DNA of 64,000 bases from Peptoclostridium litorale DSM 5388 (GCF_900141635.1 NZ_FSRH01000001.1:62001-126000); one strand, 5' to 3'; positions 1-9,616 are shown, counted from the stretch's first letter. Program-made: numbers and translations. Notes: generated by a model from the sequence alone, not told the origin.

Positions 1-362
1 CGGGAGACATAGTGGAAGCCCTTATTTATCTTGAAAAGGATGAAAAGATAAGAAAGGAAAGAATTTCAATAGGACGAAGGGTGAATGAAAGCACATTTGG
101 ACAGAGGATAAAGGATTTTGTAAAGGAAATACACAGCCACAGCTTCATAATAGAAAAAAACGCTGAAAGTATAATAAACATTCCTTCTACAATAGCACTG
201 CTTCTTTTGCTGTTCGCATTCCCAATGACTGTCATAGCTTTGTTTGCAGCAATATTAATGGGATGCAAGGTTGTAATAAAGAAGAAAAACGGCGCAAAGC
301 TGGATTTGAAAAAGAAAATAGACGAGGCCTTTGAGAATGAAGAGAAAAATAAAAGCGAATAG
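1..362 (+). CDS. UBA-like / DUF4342 protein, C-terminal part (5' end outside window)
   Basis: The frame is open to the left edge and reads GDIVEALIYLEKDEK before the first possible in-window start (GTG at 12). That stretch looks like the end of the UBA-like domain found at the N-terminus of DUF4342 proteins, so the true start is probably upstream and the GTG is internal. The visible part has a basic middle, a hydrophobic stretch (IPSTIALLLLLFAFPMTVIA) typical of the DUF4342 core, and a charged lysine/glutamate-rich tail. No catalytic residues are visible and the function is unknown. A hairpin terminator follows at 399. Family assignment is moderately sure; the partial status is clear. Confidence 0.6.
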   Translation, partial: GDIVEALIYLEKDEKIRKERISIGRRVNESTFGQRIKDFVKEIHSHSFIIEKNAESIINIPSTIALLLLLFAFPMTVIALFAAILMGCKVVIKKKNGAKLDLKKKIDEAFENEEKNKSE

Positions 363-398
363 AAATATAAATATGCAAATTGAATAGAATCACATGTA

Positions 399-424
399 AA
401 GGCGGCATTTTGCCGCCTTATTCT
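399..424 (+). terminator. Rho-independent terminator after the DUF4342 gene
   Basis: A 9-bp perfect stem (AAGGCGGCA / TGCCGCCTT) with a short T loop lies 37 bases after the stop. It is followed by a weak T-containing tail. Confidence 0.75.
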
Positions 425-584
425 ACGGTTGTTTTGAGAGAAAAGATCGTATTAATATATCATATATACTTGTAATATCAAGGGATTAAAGCTTATAATT
501 GTAACAAAGGGCTTGTACAGATATGTACAAGTATGTTTAGCGCTGGCTAAATACACATTGCTTTGAATCCAAGGGGTGCATATG

Positions 585-1268
585 ATGAATAGGATACTCA
601 TAGTTGAAGATGAAAAAAAGATAGCAAGATTTTTGCAGCTGGAGCTGGAGCACGAAGGCTACGAGGTCGAGTCATGTCATGACGGCAGAAGCGGGCTTGA
701 AAGGGCCCTTTCAGGTGAATTTTCACTTATCGTCCTGGACATAATGCTTCCGGGTCTTAATGGGATGGAAGTGTGCAGAAGGGTAAGAGGACAGCTGGAT
801 GTTCCCATAATAATGCTTACCGCAAAGGACGATACAATGGACAAGGTCATGGGGCTTGACATTGGAGCAGATGACTACATGACAAAGCCTTTTGCGATAG
901 AGGAGCTGTTTGCCAGGATAAGAAGGCTTTTCAGAAGGTCTGAAACAGCGCAAAGGGAAGAGTCGAATGTCATAAAAAAGGGAATGCTTGTGCTTGATAT
1001 GGACAGCCATCAGGTGACTTGCGGTGGCGAAGAGATATCGCTTACAAAGAGAGAATTTGACTTTTTAGCATACCTTATGACTAATGAGGGAATAGCCCTT
1101 ACAAGGGATCAGATACTTGAAAATGTGTGGGGATATGACTTTTACGGGGATACAAATATAGTGGACGTATACGTAAGGTATTTGAGAAGCAAAATAGACA
1201 ACAGGTTTTCAAAGGAATTTATTCACACTGTAAGAGGGGTGGGTTATTTATTCAAACATGAAAAATAA
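585..1268 (+). CDS. OmpR-family response regulator
   Basis: Receiver domain (residues 1-120) with acidic pair E8-D9, phosphoacceptor Asp52 in VLDIMLPG and the conserved Lys in YMTKPF. It is followed by an OmpR/PhoB winged-helix DNA-binding domain (about 130-227, ending RGVGYLFKHEK). It should act as a cytoplasmic transcription factor phosphorylated by the kinase encoded directly downstream, whose start codon overlaps this gene by 11 bases. ATG585 is preferred because AAGGGGTG lies 6-8 bases upstream; ATG582 and GTG576 are in frame but too close to that site. The closest named relatives are ArlR/CssR-like regulators, but the stimulus cannot be read from sequence. Confidence 0.93.
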   Translation: MNRILIVEDEKKIARFLQLELEHEGYEVESCHDGRSGLERALSGEFSLIVLDIMLPGLNGMEVCRRVRGQLDVPIIMLTAKDDTMDKVMGLDIGADDYMTKPFAIEELFARIRRLFRRSETAQREESNVIKKGMLVLDMDSHQVTCGGEEISLTKREFDFLAYLMTNEGIALTRDQILENVWGYDFYGDTNIVDVYVRYLRSKIDNRFSKEFIHTVRGVGYLFKHEK

Positions 1269-2811
1269 AAGTACCAGCAAATACGGTAAAAGGGAAGACT
1301 CGTATATAAAGAGGGCAGCTGGGTTTGCAGGCAATATAAAGGCCGTAATAGTCGGGGTTTTTATGGTGTTCAGGCATTTCTTCAGGGCCATATCAATGCT
1401 TTTCAGGTTCTTGTTTTCGGGAATGGGGCAAATGAGGGATCAGTTTCTTTCTCTTTTCAGGTTCAATATAACATTCAAGCTCACCTTGGGGTTTGCATGG
1501 ATAATGTTTTTGTTTGTAAATATATTTAACTTTGCGCTTATTTTGAGCATTAGAAACATTGCATATGAAAATGAAGTGGATGGATTAAGGAAAAGCGTAG
1601 ACCTTGTGATAGCCGAATTTCAATATGAAAGCATGCTGGAAGACAGGCCTTCATATTCCTATTTGAGCGACAACGGAGTGGAGTTTGCAGTTGTTGATGA
1701 AGAGTCTAACATACTCTATTCCAATGGTTTTAGTGGGATTGACAAAGTTGGTACCATTCCAGATTACAGCCACAGGTATTTTGATCTGAGGTTTCCAAAA
1801 TGGATATACAGAAAAATCCGCATTCAGGATTCAATCACAATAGTTTTTAGAAGCTACATGGGTGATTCTGTTAATATGCTCCAAAAGACATTTGCCATAC
1901 TGTCGGTGGTTTCATTAATGCTTTATGTGCTTGCAATTGCATTAGCGCAAAGAATGTCAAAAAAGCATCTAAAGCCAATAAAGACAATGACAAACAAGGT
2001 TATGCACATATCGTCCAGTGATTTGAGCACCAGGCTGGACATAAGGGGAACCAAGGATGAACTCAAGGACTTGGCTTCTACATTCAATAAAATGATGGAT
2101 GACATAGAAAGCTCATATGAAAAGCAAAAGCAGTTCGTATCAGATGCGTCTCATGAACTGAGAACGCCTATAGCTGTAATAAAGGGATATGCCAACATGC
2201 TTTCAAGATGGGGGAAAACTGACGAGGAAATATTGGAAGAGTCAATAACTGCCATAAAAGATGAAGCCGATGGAATGCAAAGCCTTGTGGAGAGTCTTCT
2301 TTTTATAGCGAGAAGCGACAAGGACACACTCAAAATGGAAAAAGAGGATTTTAACATTTCGGAGCTTGTGGAAGAGATCGCAAGGCAGACTAAGCTGATA
2401 GATGGCAGCCATGTGATCGAGGAGAGTATACAGGACAGCTGCACTATATATGGGAGTGCGGAAAAATTAAAACAGGCAATAAGAATATTTGTAGACAACA
2501 GCATAAGGTACACTCCAGATGGAGAGAAAATAGGGATTTCCCTCAAAAGTACATCAAGGGACGTTATAATATCGATATCGGATACGGGTATTGGAATTTC
2601 AAAAGATGACATGGCCCATGTATTCGAACGGTTCTATAGGGCTGACAAGTCGAGAACGAGGCTTGAAGAAGACAAAAAGAGCTCAGGCAGCGGCCTTGGA
2701 CTTGCCATAGCAAAGATAATAGTGGATTCGCACTCGGGAATGGTTCACGTAGAAAGTGAAATAGACGTTGGAACTTGCTTTACAATAATAATACCTAAAA
2801 CATCCGCATAA
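1258..2811 (+). CDS. Membrane sensor histidine kinase (ArlS-like)
   Basis: 517-residue kinase paired with the overlapping response regulator upstream. Order: a basic N-terminus, first membrane helix around residues 75-100 (FKLTLGFAWIMFLFVNIFNF), an extracytoplasmic sensor of about 110 residues, second helix (FAILSVVSLMLYVLAIALA), HAMP linker, HisKA with His299 in SHELRTPIAV, then the HATPase domain with N, G1 (DTGIGIS) and G2 (GSGLGLAI) boxes. The N-terminal extension before the first helix is about 75 residues and has extra hydrophobic patches, longer than usual. The last codons lie inside a perfect 19-bp inverted repeat that forms the transcription terminator. Confidence 0.93.
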   Translation: MKNKSTSKYGKREDSYIKRAAGFAGNIKAVIVGVFMVFRHFFRAISMLFRFLFSGMGQMRDQFLSLFRFNITFKLTLGFAWIMFLFVNIFNFALILSIRNIAYENEVDGLRKSVDLVIAEFQYESMLEDRPSYSYLSDNGVEFAVVDEESNILYSNGFSGIDKVGTIPDYSHRYFDLRFPKWIYRKIRIQDSITIVFRSYMGDSVNMLQKTFAILSVVSLMLYVLAIALAQRMSKKHLKPIKTMTNKVMHISSSDLSTRLDIRGTKDELKDLASTFNKMMDDIESSYEKQKQFVSDASHELRTPIAVIKGYANMLSRWGKTDEEILEESITAIKDEADGMQSLVESLLFIARSDKDTLKMEKEDFNISELVEEIARQTKLIDGSHVIEESIQDSCTIYGSAEKLKQAIRIFVDNSIRYTPDGEKIGISLKSTSRDVIISISDTGIGISKDDMAHVFERFYRADKSRTRLEEDKKSSGSGLGLAIAKIIVDSHSGMVHVESEIDVGTCFTIIIPKTSA

Positions 2812-2833
2812 GACATGCGGATGTTTTAGGTAT
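2791..2833 (+). terminator. Perfect 19-bp inverted-repeat terminator overlapping the kinase stop codon
   Basis: Left arm 2791-2809 and right arm 2815-2833 are exact reverse complements with a 5-base loop. The left arm encodes the last residues of the kinase and the stop sits at the loop. It can work in both directions and may also protect the convergent Rrf2 gene. Confidence 0.75.
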
Positions 2834-2892
2834 TATGTGTTTTGCAGGCGGATTTGCCCCTGGCTTTCAATTGGGTGCCATCGCCGTGAAGT

Positions 2893-3300
2893 CTACTTGT
2901 TTATAAGCTGTTCGAAATTTATATCTTCAAGCTCTTTTAAAAGCATGGATTGTATTTTGTCCATAGCATGGTGTATTTCACACTCGCTTGTCCTTCCTAT
3001 ATTACAGGCCTGAGGGTCGTAAAGGCATCTGTTCATGCATATGGGACCGTCTATTGACTCTATTACATCCTTCAAAGTGATTTCTCGGGGCTTTTTTCCA
3101 AGAGAATATCCTCCATGGACACCTCTATAAGACTCGACTATTCCGGATTGCTTTAGTTTTCTCAAAAGCTTCAGAAGAAATCTAAGTGGAATTCCCTCAC
3201 TTTCAGAAATAGATTTAGCCTCTATCTTATTGCCAAAGCCAAGCTTTGAAAGGAACAGGATCACCCTTAAGGCGTAATCGGCTTCTTGTGTTATTCTCAT
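2893..3300 (-). CDS. Rrf2-family transcriptional regulator with four cysteines
   Basis: 135-residue Rrf2 protein. The N-terminus MRITQEADYALRVILFL and winged helix (residues 1-60, ending in the YRGVHGGYSL wing) are typical of the family. The C-terminal loop has Cys88, Cys92, Cys99 and Cys107, a spacing compatible with an Fe-S cluster as in IscR/NsrR-type members; cluster binding is inference. ATG3300 is chosen because GGAGAG lies 6 bases upstream and because the family starts with MRIT; a longer in-frame ATG at 3318 lacks an RBS. It is a single gene, convergent with the two-component operon. Targets are unknown; candidates are iron-sulfur, cysteine or redox genes. Confidence 0.9.
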   Translation of the reverse strand: MRITQEADYALRVILFLSKLGFGNKIEAKSISESEGIPLRFLLKLLRKLKQSGIVESYRGVHGGYSLGKKPREITLKDVIESIDGPICMNRCLYDPQACNIGRTSECEIHHAMDKIQSMLLKELEDINFEQLINK

Positions 3301-3507
3301 AATAATCTCTCCAGACAAAAATATATATTATAAATAAATTTTTAAATATTATCATTGCATAGTGAAGCTTTTAACTGCTATATTATAGATATATAAAATT
3401 ACAATAAAATTATGCACAGTAATGATATAATATAATGATAAGATAAAATTGCATTTATTACAACTGTTATAGATAAATAATAAAGGTTATATTCTAGGAG
3501 GGGTACA

Positions 3508-4353
3508 TTGGAAAAGCATCTTTATATAACTGATTTGGACGGAACGCTGCTTAGAAGCAATGCGACTCTTTCTGATTATTCGAGAGACACTATAAACAAG
3601 CTCATAAAAGAGGGGATGAATTTTACATTTGCAACTGCGAGAAGCATAGAAAGTTCGAAGCCCATAACGAAAGAGCTTGAAATAAGTCTTCCGGTTATCA
3701 CTGCAAATGGCGCTTTTTTAACAGATTTTAAAACGCACAGACACATACATGTAAGTGAAATTGAAAAGTGCGTTAAAAAAAGAGCCCTTGAGATAATACA
3801 CTCTGGCGGTTGTGAGCCTTTCATATCTTCGCACAATAATGGAAGCGACAATTTGTATTTTTCGAATATCAACTGCGAAGGCATGAATATATTCTATAGA
3901 GATAGGGTAGAAAATAAGGATAGAAGGCTTAAAAAGACAGAAGATCTTTACGGAAGACTTTTCGAGCAGGTTGTCACATTTAATGTGATAAACGAGTTTG
4001 ACAAGATAGAAAGGCTTGCGGGGAATCTCGAAGCGGAGCTTGGGGACAGCCTCGAAATACACTATTCTGAGGACATGTACCTCAGAGGGTGGTGCTGGCT
4101 TACGGCCCAAAGTAAGTATGCCACAAAGGAAAATGGCATAAGGCTGCTCAAGGAGTTTTCAAGCCTTTCAGACTCCAAGGTTGTCGCATTTGGTGACAAT
4201 GTAAACGACATAAAAATGATAAAGAGTGCAGATATAGGTGTTGCCGTTGCAAATGCACTGAAAGAGGTCAAGCTGTCAGCCAAGGTTGTTATAGGTGAAA
4301 ATGATATAGACAGTGTTGCAAATTATCTGCTGGGCATTCAAAACGGCAACTAA
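3508..4353 (+). CDS. Cof-type HAD hydrolase
   Basis: 281-residue haloacid dehalogenase-superfamily phosphatase of the Cof (class IIB cap) type. Motif I is TDLDGTLL with nucleophile Asp9 and acid/base Asp11. Motif IV is AFGDNVNDIKMI near residue 230. The long cap between them fits sugar-phosphate or nucleotide-phosphate substrates, but specificity cannot be read. Start is TTG3508 behind a strong AGGAGGGG at 3496-3503. It stands alone between the divergent Rrf2 gene and speD. A related HAD gene lies at 44349. Confidence 0.9.
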   Translation: MEKHLYITDLDGTLLRSNATLSDYSRDTINKLIKEGMNFTFATARSIESSKPITKELEISLPVITANGAFLTDFKTHRHIHVSEIEKCVKKRALEIIHSGGCEPFISSHNNGSDNLYFSNINCEGMNIFYRDRVENKDRRLKKTEDLYGRLFEQVVTFNVINEFDKIERLAGNLEAELGDSLEIHYSEDMYLRGWCWLTAQSKYATKENGIRLLKEFSSLSDSKVVAFGDNVNDIKMIKSADIGVAVANALKEVKLSAKVVIGENDIDSVANYLLGIQNGN

Positions 4354-4477
4354 GCGTAAAAGCAAATATGTGATAATGGAAACTGATATTAGGGAGTATC
4401 AGGCTCAGATGCGGCCTGTGCAATATTTTTTAATAGGTTTTTGAAAAATAAAATTTTGAAGAAATGGGGAAGGATAA

Positions 4478-5296
4478 TTGACAAAAAAGACTGAAGGAAA
4501 GCTGAAGCTATACGGATTTAACAATCTTACTAAAACTCTCAGCTTCAACATTTACGACATCTGTTACACAAAGACAGAAGAGGACAGAAAGAAGTATATA
4601 GAATATATAGACGAGCAGTACAATTCAGAAAGGCTAACTAATATACTTACTGAGGTTACGCATATAATAGGTGCTAGCGTTCTTAACGTTGCAAAGCAGG
4701 ATTATGATCCTCAGGGAGCAAGTGTCACATTATTGATATCGGAAGAGGAAGTTCCTCTTTGCGTTTTGGATCCTTCATGCAACAGGGGCATACTTGTGCC
4801 GCCGAGAAGAAGCGTTGTCGACCATCTGGACAAGAGTCACGTAACAGTACACACTTATCCTGAAAGTCACCCTCAAAATGACATAAGCACTTTCAGGGTA
4901 GACATAGACGTGTCGACATGCGGTGAGATATCTCCGCTAAAGGCGCTAAACTACCTCATAGGAAGCTTTGACTCAGACATAATCACTACTGACTACAGGG
5001 TGAGGGGCTTTACAAGGGATGTAAATGGAGAAAAGCACTATATAGATCATGATATAAATTCCATACAGGATTTCATAGAGGAAGATACAAAAGGCAGATA
5101 CAACCTTATAGACATGAACATATACCAGTCCAATATATTCCACACCAAGATGAAATTAAGTGATATGGAGCTTTCGAACTACCTGTTTGAAATAGAAGAG
5201 GACAACCTGGCTGAAGATGAAAGAAATGATATAATGGCAAGGCTTGAAAGGGAAATGACCGAGATATTTTATGGAATAAACCTTCCTAGAAAATAA
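4478..5296 (+). CDS. speD: S-adenosylmethionine decarboxylase proenzyme, E. coli-type
   Basis: 272 residues, near-colinear with the E. coli-type (class 1A) SpeD of about 264 residues. It makes decarboxylated AdoMet, the aminopropyl donor for spermidine. The autocleavage site is clear: [16 protein letters not shown], where Ser120 would become the pyruvoyl group after cleavage of Lys119-Ser120. The following conserved blocks [18 protein letters not shown] and [12 protein letters not shown] are intact. Start is TTG4478 with GAAGGA upstream. No spermidine synthase gene is adjacent, so its partner must lie elsewhere. A weak stem-loop (4383-4402) lies in the leader without a T tract. Confidence 0.95.
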   Translation: MTKKTEGKLKLYGFNNLTKTLSFNIYDICYTKTEEDRKKYIEYIDEQYNSERLTNILTEVTHIIGASVLNVAKQDYDPQGASVTLLISEEEVPLCVLDPSCNRGILVPPRRSVVDHLDKSHVTVHTYPESHPQNDISTFRVDIDVSTCGEISPLKALNYLIGSFDSDIITTDYRVRGFTRDVNGEKHYIDHDINSIQDFIEEDTKGRYNLIDMNIYQSNIFHTKMKLSDMELSNYLFEIEEDNLAEDERNDIMARLEREMTEIFYGINLPRK

Positions 5297-5369
5297 AAAT
5301 TGAAAATAAATGACTACTGAGTCCGAGGCCGTTGGTTTCGGGCTTGTCTATTGGAATGGAGATTTTAAT

Positions 5370-6770
5370 ATGAAAAGCGGGGCAAAACTGACAGAAGGGA
5401 AAATAGTCAAATCACTAATAAATCTGGCACTTCCGATAATGGGGACTTCATTCATCCAAATGGCATATAACATGACAGACATGATATGGATAGGAAGGCT
5501 TGGAAGTAGTAGCGTGGCAGCAGTGGGAACGGCAGGATTCTTTACATGGCTTGCGATGGCATTCATATTAATACCCAAAATAGGCGCCGAAATAGGTGTT
5601 TCGCAGTCCATAGGCAGTAATGATAAAGAGCAGGCCAGGTGTTATGCAAGATGCAGCATTCAAATAGCGGCAGTGCTGGCCCTTTTTTATTCGATATTTC
5701 TTATTGTTTTCAGGAAAAACCTAATAGGATTTTTTGGACTTGGAGAAGAGGCTGTGGTGGACTGGGCTATGGGATACCTTTCTATAATATCACTGGGCAT
5801 GGTTTTTTATTTTCTAAACCCGGTATTTACTGGAATATTCAATGGATATGGCGACAGTAGAGCTCCATTTTGGGTGAATGCGGCGGGGCTATTGACGAAC
5901 ATAGTGCTCGATCCCCTTCTAATATTCGGACTTGGACCATTTCCTGAAATGGGAGTGAATGGGACTGCAATAGCCACTGTGATTTCACAGGTCGTGGCAT
6001 TTACATTGTTTATATACATGATTAAAATAAAGACTGATCTTTTGGTGACCATGAACATATTCCGAACGCCAAAAATTTACAGGGTGAAGAGGATATTCAC
6101 GCTGGGCATGCCCATAGCGCTTGAAAACGGATTGTTTACAATATTTACAATGATTGTTGCAAGGGTAGTAGCGCAGTGGGGAAGCGCAGCCATAGCGGTC
6201 CAGAAGGTGGGGGCTCAGGTGGAGGCCATATCATGGATGACATCGGTCGGGTTTTCGACAGCCCTTGGGGCCTTTACAGGACAAAACTACGGAGCCGGAA
6301 AAGCACACAGGATAACGCGGGGATTTTTTGCATCAATGGGAATGGTTTCGGCTGTGGGGGCCGCCGCCACTTTCGCATTCGTGTTTTGGGCAGAGCCCAT
6401 ATTCAAGATATTCATAAACGAGAAGGAGGCTCTTTTATATGGAGCCGACTATTTGAGGATACTGGGGTACTCCCAGATACTGATGTGCATAGAGATAACT
6501 GCATCAGGTGCGTTTAACGGAATAGGAAAAACACTTCCGCCTTCAATAGTGGGAATAGTATTTACAGGAATGAGGGTGCCTTTTGCAATGTGGGCGGCAT
6601 CAAAGGGGTTTGGACTCAATGCCATATGGTGGATATTTAGTATGACCAGCATAATAAAGGGCATAATACTATTTGTATGGTTCATCCCTCAAATCAAGAG
6701 GGGCTATGGACTTGGAGAATCAGAAAAAGGGGATTTGATGGAAGAGGCAAAAAAAGGTATAATTATCTAA
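5370..6770 (+). CDS. MATE-family multidrug/drug-sodium antiporter
   Basis: 466-residue polytopic membrane protein with the two-fold six-helix repeat of MATE transporters, typical length 440-470. The N-terminus KLTEGKIVKSLINLALPIMGTSFIQMAYNMTDMIWIG carries the family signature (written across residues 6-42), and the second half repeats it from about residue 240. It should export cationic or aromatic compounds with Na+ or H+. ATG5370 is chosen because GGAG lies 9 bases upstream and family members start a few residues before KLTEG; an in-frame ATG at 5310 has no RBS. Its stop is immediately followed by a yjdF-type riboswitch, so the transporter may share a toxic-aromatic response with the next gene (inference). 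Confidence 0.92.
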   Translation: MKSGAKLTEGKIVKSLINLALPIMGTSFIQMAYNMTDMIWIGRLGSSSVAAVGTAGFFTWLAMAFILIPKIGAEIGVSQSIGSNDKEQARCYARCSIQIAAVLALFYSIFLIVFRKNLIGFFGLGEEAVVDWAMGYLSIISLGMVFYFLNPVFTGIFNGYGDSRAPFWVNAAGLLTNIVLDPLLIFGLGPFPEMGVNGTAIATVISQVVAFTLFIYMIKIKTDLLVTMNIFRTPKIYRVKRIFTLGMPIALENGLFTIFTMIVARVVAQWGSAAIAVQKVGAQVEAISWMTSVGFSTALGAFTGQNYGAGKAHRITRGFFASMGMVSAVGAAATFAFVFWAEPIFKIFINEKEALLYGADYLRILGYSQILMCIEITASGAFNGIGKTLPPSIVGIVFTGMRVPFAMWAASKGFGLNAIWWIFSMTSIIKGIILFVWFIPQIKRGYGLGESEKGDLMEEAKKGIII

Positions 6771-6772
6771 GG

Positions 6773-6886
6773 CGAAGATAAAAACACAGTCCGGTTGGTA
6801 GTCCGGACCGGCCACTGGCAGAAGTAACCTTCCCTCCTCGGGTCGTCCGTTCTTCGTTTGTAAAATGCAAACCAAGGGGAGGAAAC
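6773..6886 (+). ncRNA. yjdF-type riboswitch (azaaromatic-sensing leader)
   Basis: The 119 bases between the MATE stop and yjdF hold a structured leader. A closing helix pairs CGAAGA (6773-6778) with TCTTCG (6851-6856). Inside are GC-rich repeats of GTCCGG/CCGGACCGG and a conserved-looking single-stranded stretch. After the helix come a TTTGTAAAATGCAAA hairpin and a strong RBS (AAGGGGAGG, 6874-6882). The segment CCTCC near 6833 can pair with GGAGG of the RBS, which suggests control of translation. Position directly before a yjdF homologue matches the known yjdF motif RNA, which binds azaaromatic compounds in Firmicutes. Assignment rests on context and recalled consensus; no covariance search was possible. 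Confidence 0.8.
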
Positions 6887-6889
6887 AAT

Positions 6890-7306
6890 ATGAAAGTCAA
6901 AGGCAGTCTTACAGTTTTTTTTGAAGGCCAGTTCTGGGTGGGGATTTTTGAAAGCTCATCAGGCGGCAAGTATGAGGTCGCAAGGGTGATATTCGGACCG
7001 GAGCCCAAGGACGGCGAAATTTTAGATCTTATAAACAAGAGGTTCAATTCCATAGTGTTTGGCAAGCCGGTGTCAGACCATAAAATCGTGGAAAAGGAGA
7101 TAAGTCCCAAAAGGCTCCAAAGGAAGATTAAAAAGGAGCTTCAAAGCACCGGAATTGGGACGAAAGCTCAAAATGCCATAAAGAAGCAGCGGGAGGGCCA
7201 AAAGCTGCAGAGAAAAGAAAAGTCAAAAGAAATGAAGAAGGTTGAAAAGGACAGGCAGTTTGAAATCAGGCAGCAAAAGAGAAAAGATAAAAAAAGAGGT
7301 CACTGA
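6890..7306 (+). CDS. yjdF: YjdF-family protein (DUF2992)
   Basis: 138 residues. The first 75 residues (MKVKGSLTVFFEGQFWVGIFE ... RFNSIVFG) match the YjdF/DUF2992 domain. The rest is an extremely basic, glutamine/lysine-rich tail, which is usual in this family. Biochemical function is unknown; in Bacillus relatives it is the gene most often placed behind the yjdF riboswitch and is thought to help cope with toxic aromatic heterocycles. Start ATG6890 follows AAGGGGAGGAAAC. It ends 3 bases before a large bidirectional terminator shared with the convergent pirin gene. Confidence 0.88.
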   Translation: MKVKGSLTVFFEGQFWVGIFESSSGGKYEVARVIFGPEPKDGEILDLINKRFNSIVFGKPVSDHKIVEKEISPKRLQRKIKKELQSTGIGTKAQNAIKKQREGQKLQRKEKSKEMKKVEKDRQFEIRQQKRKDKKRGH

Positions 7307-7309
7307 CTT

Positions 7310-7360
7310 TGCTGCAATCAAAAAAAACAGCGCGAGAACGCTGTTTTTTTGATTGCAGCA
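7310..7360. terminator. Long bidirectional terminator between yjdF and pirin
   Basis: A 22-23 bp near-perfect inverted repeat (TGCTGCAATC-A8-CAGCG / CGCTG-T7-GATTGCAGCA) with a 6-base loop. It has A and T runs inside the arms, so it can end transcription from both sides. Confidence 0.9.
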
Positions 7361-7361
7361 C

Positions 7362-8204
7362 TTATTTTATGAACTGATCGTTTTTATACTCCCAGAAGGC
7401 CTTTTTTAGCTCTTCGTCAGAATTCATTACAATGGGCCCTCTCCAAGCCACGGGCTCATTCAGAGGATTAGCGTATGCAAGTAGAAATTTAAGGGGGCTG
7501 TATTGGGACTTGATTTTAATTCGGTCTCCAGGGCCGAACAGTACCGCGCTCTTTTCTTCTGCCAATTCAAGGTTTTCTCCAAAAAGACCTTCGCCGCAGT
7601 AGACGTATGCAAATGCGTTTTTAGACTCATCTATGTCCAGTTCAAAAACCTCATCCTCGGGCATTTGAATGTCAAGATAGTTCGGATTTGCGGCGATATT
7701 GCTTACAGGGCCCCTGACTCCGCTAAACTGACCGCATATTATTTTGACGGAGCATCCGCTTTCAAGAGTGACAACCGGTATTTCATTTGACTTTATCTCT
7801 TGATACCTCGGCATTGTCATCTTGTCCTTTGCGGGAAGGTTGACCCAGAGCTGGAATCCATTTATTCCAGTTTCTGATTTTGGCATTTCCTGATGTATTA
7901 TTCCGCTTCCCGCAGTCATCCACTGAACGTCACCTGACTCTATCACACCTTTGTTTCCAATGCTGTCGCCATGCTCAACCTGTCCGTCTAGCATGTATGT
8001 AACCGTTTCGATTCCCCTGTGAGGATGCCAGGGAAATCCCGCCATGTAGTCGCTTGGATTTTGAGAGTTGAAATGGTCAAGCAGCAGGAAAGGATCAAAA
8101 AGGGGAACCTCATTATAGCCAAACACCCTGTCAAGCTTCACGCCTGCGCCTTCAAGAACAGCAGAGGCCTTTAAAATTTTTTTGGCACTTCTTATGACAC
8201 TCAT
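7362..8204 (-). CDS. Pirin family cupin protein
   Basis: 280 residues, a bicupin of the pirin family. The N-terminal cupin has the metal-binding set His60, His62, His104 and Glu106 (FPWHPHRGIETVTY and SGIIHQEMP), usually holding Fe(II) or another divalent metal. Bacterial pirins are reported as quercetin dioxygenases or as redox-sensitive regulators of partner enzymes; the role here cannot be told from sequence. ATG8204 has a GGAGGG site. Single gene, convergent with yjdF. Confidence 0.92.
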   Translation of the reverse strand: MSVIRSAKKILKASAVLEGAGVKLDRVFGYNEVPLFDPFLLLDHFNSQNPSDYMAGFPWHPHRGIETVTYMLDGQVEHGDSIGNKGVIESGDVQWMTAGSGIIHQEMPKSETGINGFQLWVNLPAKDKMTMPRYQEIKSNEIPVVTLESGCSVKIICGQFSGVRGPVSNIAANPNYLDIQMPEDEVFELDIDESKNAFAYVYCGEGLFGENLELAEEKSAVLFGPGDRIKIKSQYSPLKFLLAYANPLNEPVAWRGPIVMNSDEELKKAFWEYKNDQFIK

Positions 8205-8320
8205 TGGAACCCTCCTTCATTATCTGTTGAATTGTAATTTCTAACTGTAGAAATCCATTTGCATATGTATTTTTATAGCCAAAGAGAGCGGGATTATTCT
8301 AAATAATATAATATTTTTCA

Positions 8321-8363
8321 TAAAAAAGCACTGTACCGTCATTTATACAGAAGGCACAGCGCT
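8321..8363 (-). terminator. Terminator of tyrS
   Basis: On the minus strand an 11-bp stem (AGCGCTGTGCC with GGTACAGTGCT, two G-U pairs) is followed by six T residues, 24 bases after the tyrS stop. Confidence 0.85.
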
Positions 8364-8386
8364 CATCAATCTTAAATATATTGGGT

Positions 8387-9616
8387 TTATGCAAGTTCCA
8401 CCTGGTGGTATACTTTCTTGCCCTTTTTGATCATTATTTTTCCGTCTGTAAAGCTGTCAGAATTTACAGCAAATGATATGTCTGCAACTTTTTCGCCTTC
8501 TACGGAAATTCCACCCTGAGTCACAAGGCGTCTAGCCTCACTCTTTGAGGCTGCAAGCTCGGTTCTTACAAGTAGTTCTAGTATATCCATTCCTCCGTCG
8601 AACTCTGAAGCAGGCATTGAAGTTGTAGGTATTGAACCTGCCATAGCGCCAGATTCGAAAAGCGCCTTTGCGGCCGCCTGGGCTTTGTCAGCCTCTTCTT
8701 TTCCGTGAACTAGGTTTGTGACTTCGTATGCGAGAATTTCCTTTGCCTTGTTTATTTCGGCACCCTCAAGTGAAGAAAGTCTTTTTACCTCGTCCATAGG
8801 AAGGAAAGTAAGAAGCGAAAGGCAGTTTTCGACGTCAGCATCGGCAACATTTCTCCAGTACTGGTAGAAGTCGTATGGAGAAGTCTTTTCAGGGTTAAGC
8901 CAAACCGCGCCGGCTTCAGTTTTACCCATTTTCTTTCCTTCGCTTGTAGTAAGAAGCTTGAATGTCATTCCAAATGCAGGTGCTGATTCAACCCTTCTTA
9001 TAAGATCCGCTCCAGCTATTATGTTAGACCACTGGTCGTCTCCTCCGAACTGGAGCCTACAGTTGTACTTTCTGTAAAGTTCAAGGAAGTCGTATCCCTG
9101 CATTATCATGTAGTTGAACTCAAGGAATGAAAGGCCTTTTTCCATACGGGCCTTGAAGCACTCGGCAGTAAGCATTCTGTTTACAGAAAAATGAACTCCG
9201 ACCTCTCTAAGGAAGTCGATGTAGTTCAGATTCAAAAGCCAGTCGGCATTGTTTACCATTATTGCCTTGCCATCTGAAAAGTCTATGAATTTTGAAAGCT
9301 GTTCTTTGAAGCATTCAGCGTTGTGCTGAATTGTATCCTTAGTCATCATCTTTCTCATGTCAGTCTTTCCAGTAGGGTCTCCTACCATTGTAGTTCCTCC
9401 GCCAAGAAGAACTATAGGTCTGTGGCCTGCCTTTTGCATGTGCATCATTACTATTGCCTGCACGAAATGTCCAACGTGAAGGCTGTCTGCCGTAGGATCG
9501 AATCCTATGTAGAATGTAACCTTTTCTTTTCCCAAAAGCTCTCTTATCTCGTCTTCATGTGTTGCCTGCTTTATGAATCCACGTTCCTGAAGTACGTCAA
9601 ATACGTTTCTCTCCAT
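8387..9616 (-). CDS. tyrS: Tyrosyl-tRNA synthetase
   Basis: 409-residue class I synthetase that charges tRNA-Tyr. The HIGH box appears as HVGH (residues 47-50) and the KMSKS loop as KMGKT. Tyrosine-site blocks [26 protein letters not shown]-like and GGDDQWSNI are present. An S4-type RNA-binding domain closes the protein ([21 protein letters not shown]). ATG9616 follows AAAAGGAGGAATAGC. Expression is controlled by the Tyr T-box leader at 9721-9960. Confidence 0.97.
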   Translation of the reverse strand: MERNVFDVLQERGFIKQATHEDEIRELLGKEKVTFYIGFDPTADSLHVGHFVQAIVMMHMQKAGHRPIVLLGGGTTMVGDPTGKTDMRKMMTKDTIQHNAECFKEQLSKFIDFSDGKAIMVNNADWLLNLNYIDFLREVGVHFSVNRMLTAECFKARMEKGLSFLEFNYMIMQGYDFLELYRKYNCRLQFGGDDQWSNIIAGADLIRRVESAPAFGMTFKLLTTSEGKKMGKTEAGAVWLNPEKTSPYDFYQYWRNVADADVENCLSLLTFLPMDEVKRLSSLEGAEINKAKEILAYEVTNLVHGKEEADKAQAAAKALFESGAMAGSIPTTSMPASEFDGGMDILELLVRTELAASKSEARRLVTQGGISVEGEKVADISFAVNSDSFTDGKIMIKKGKKVYHQVELA

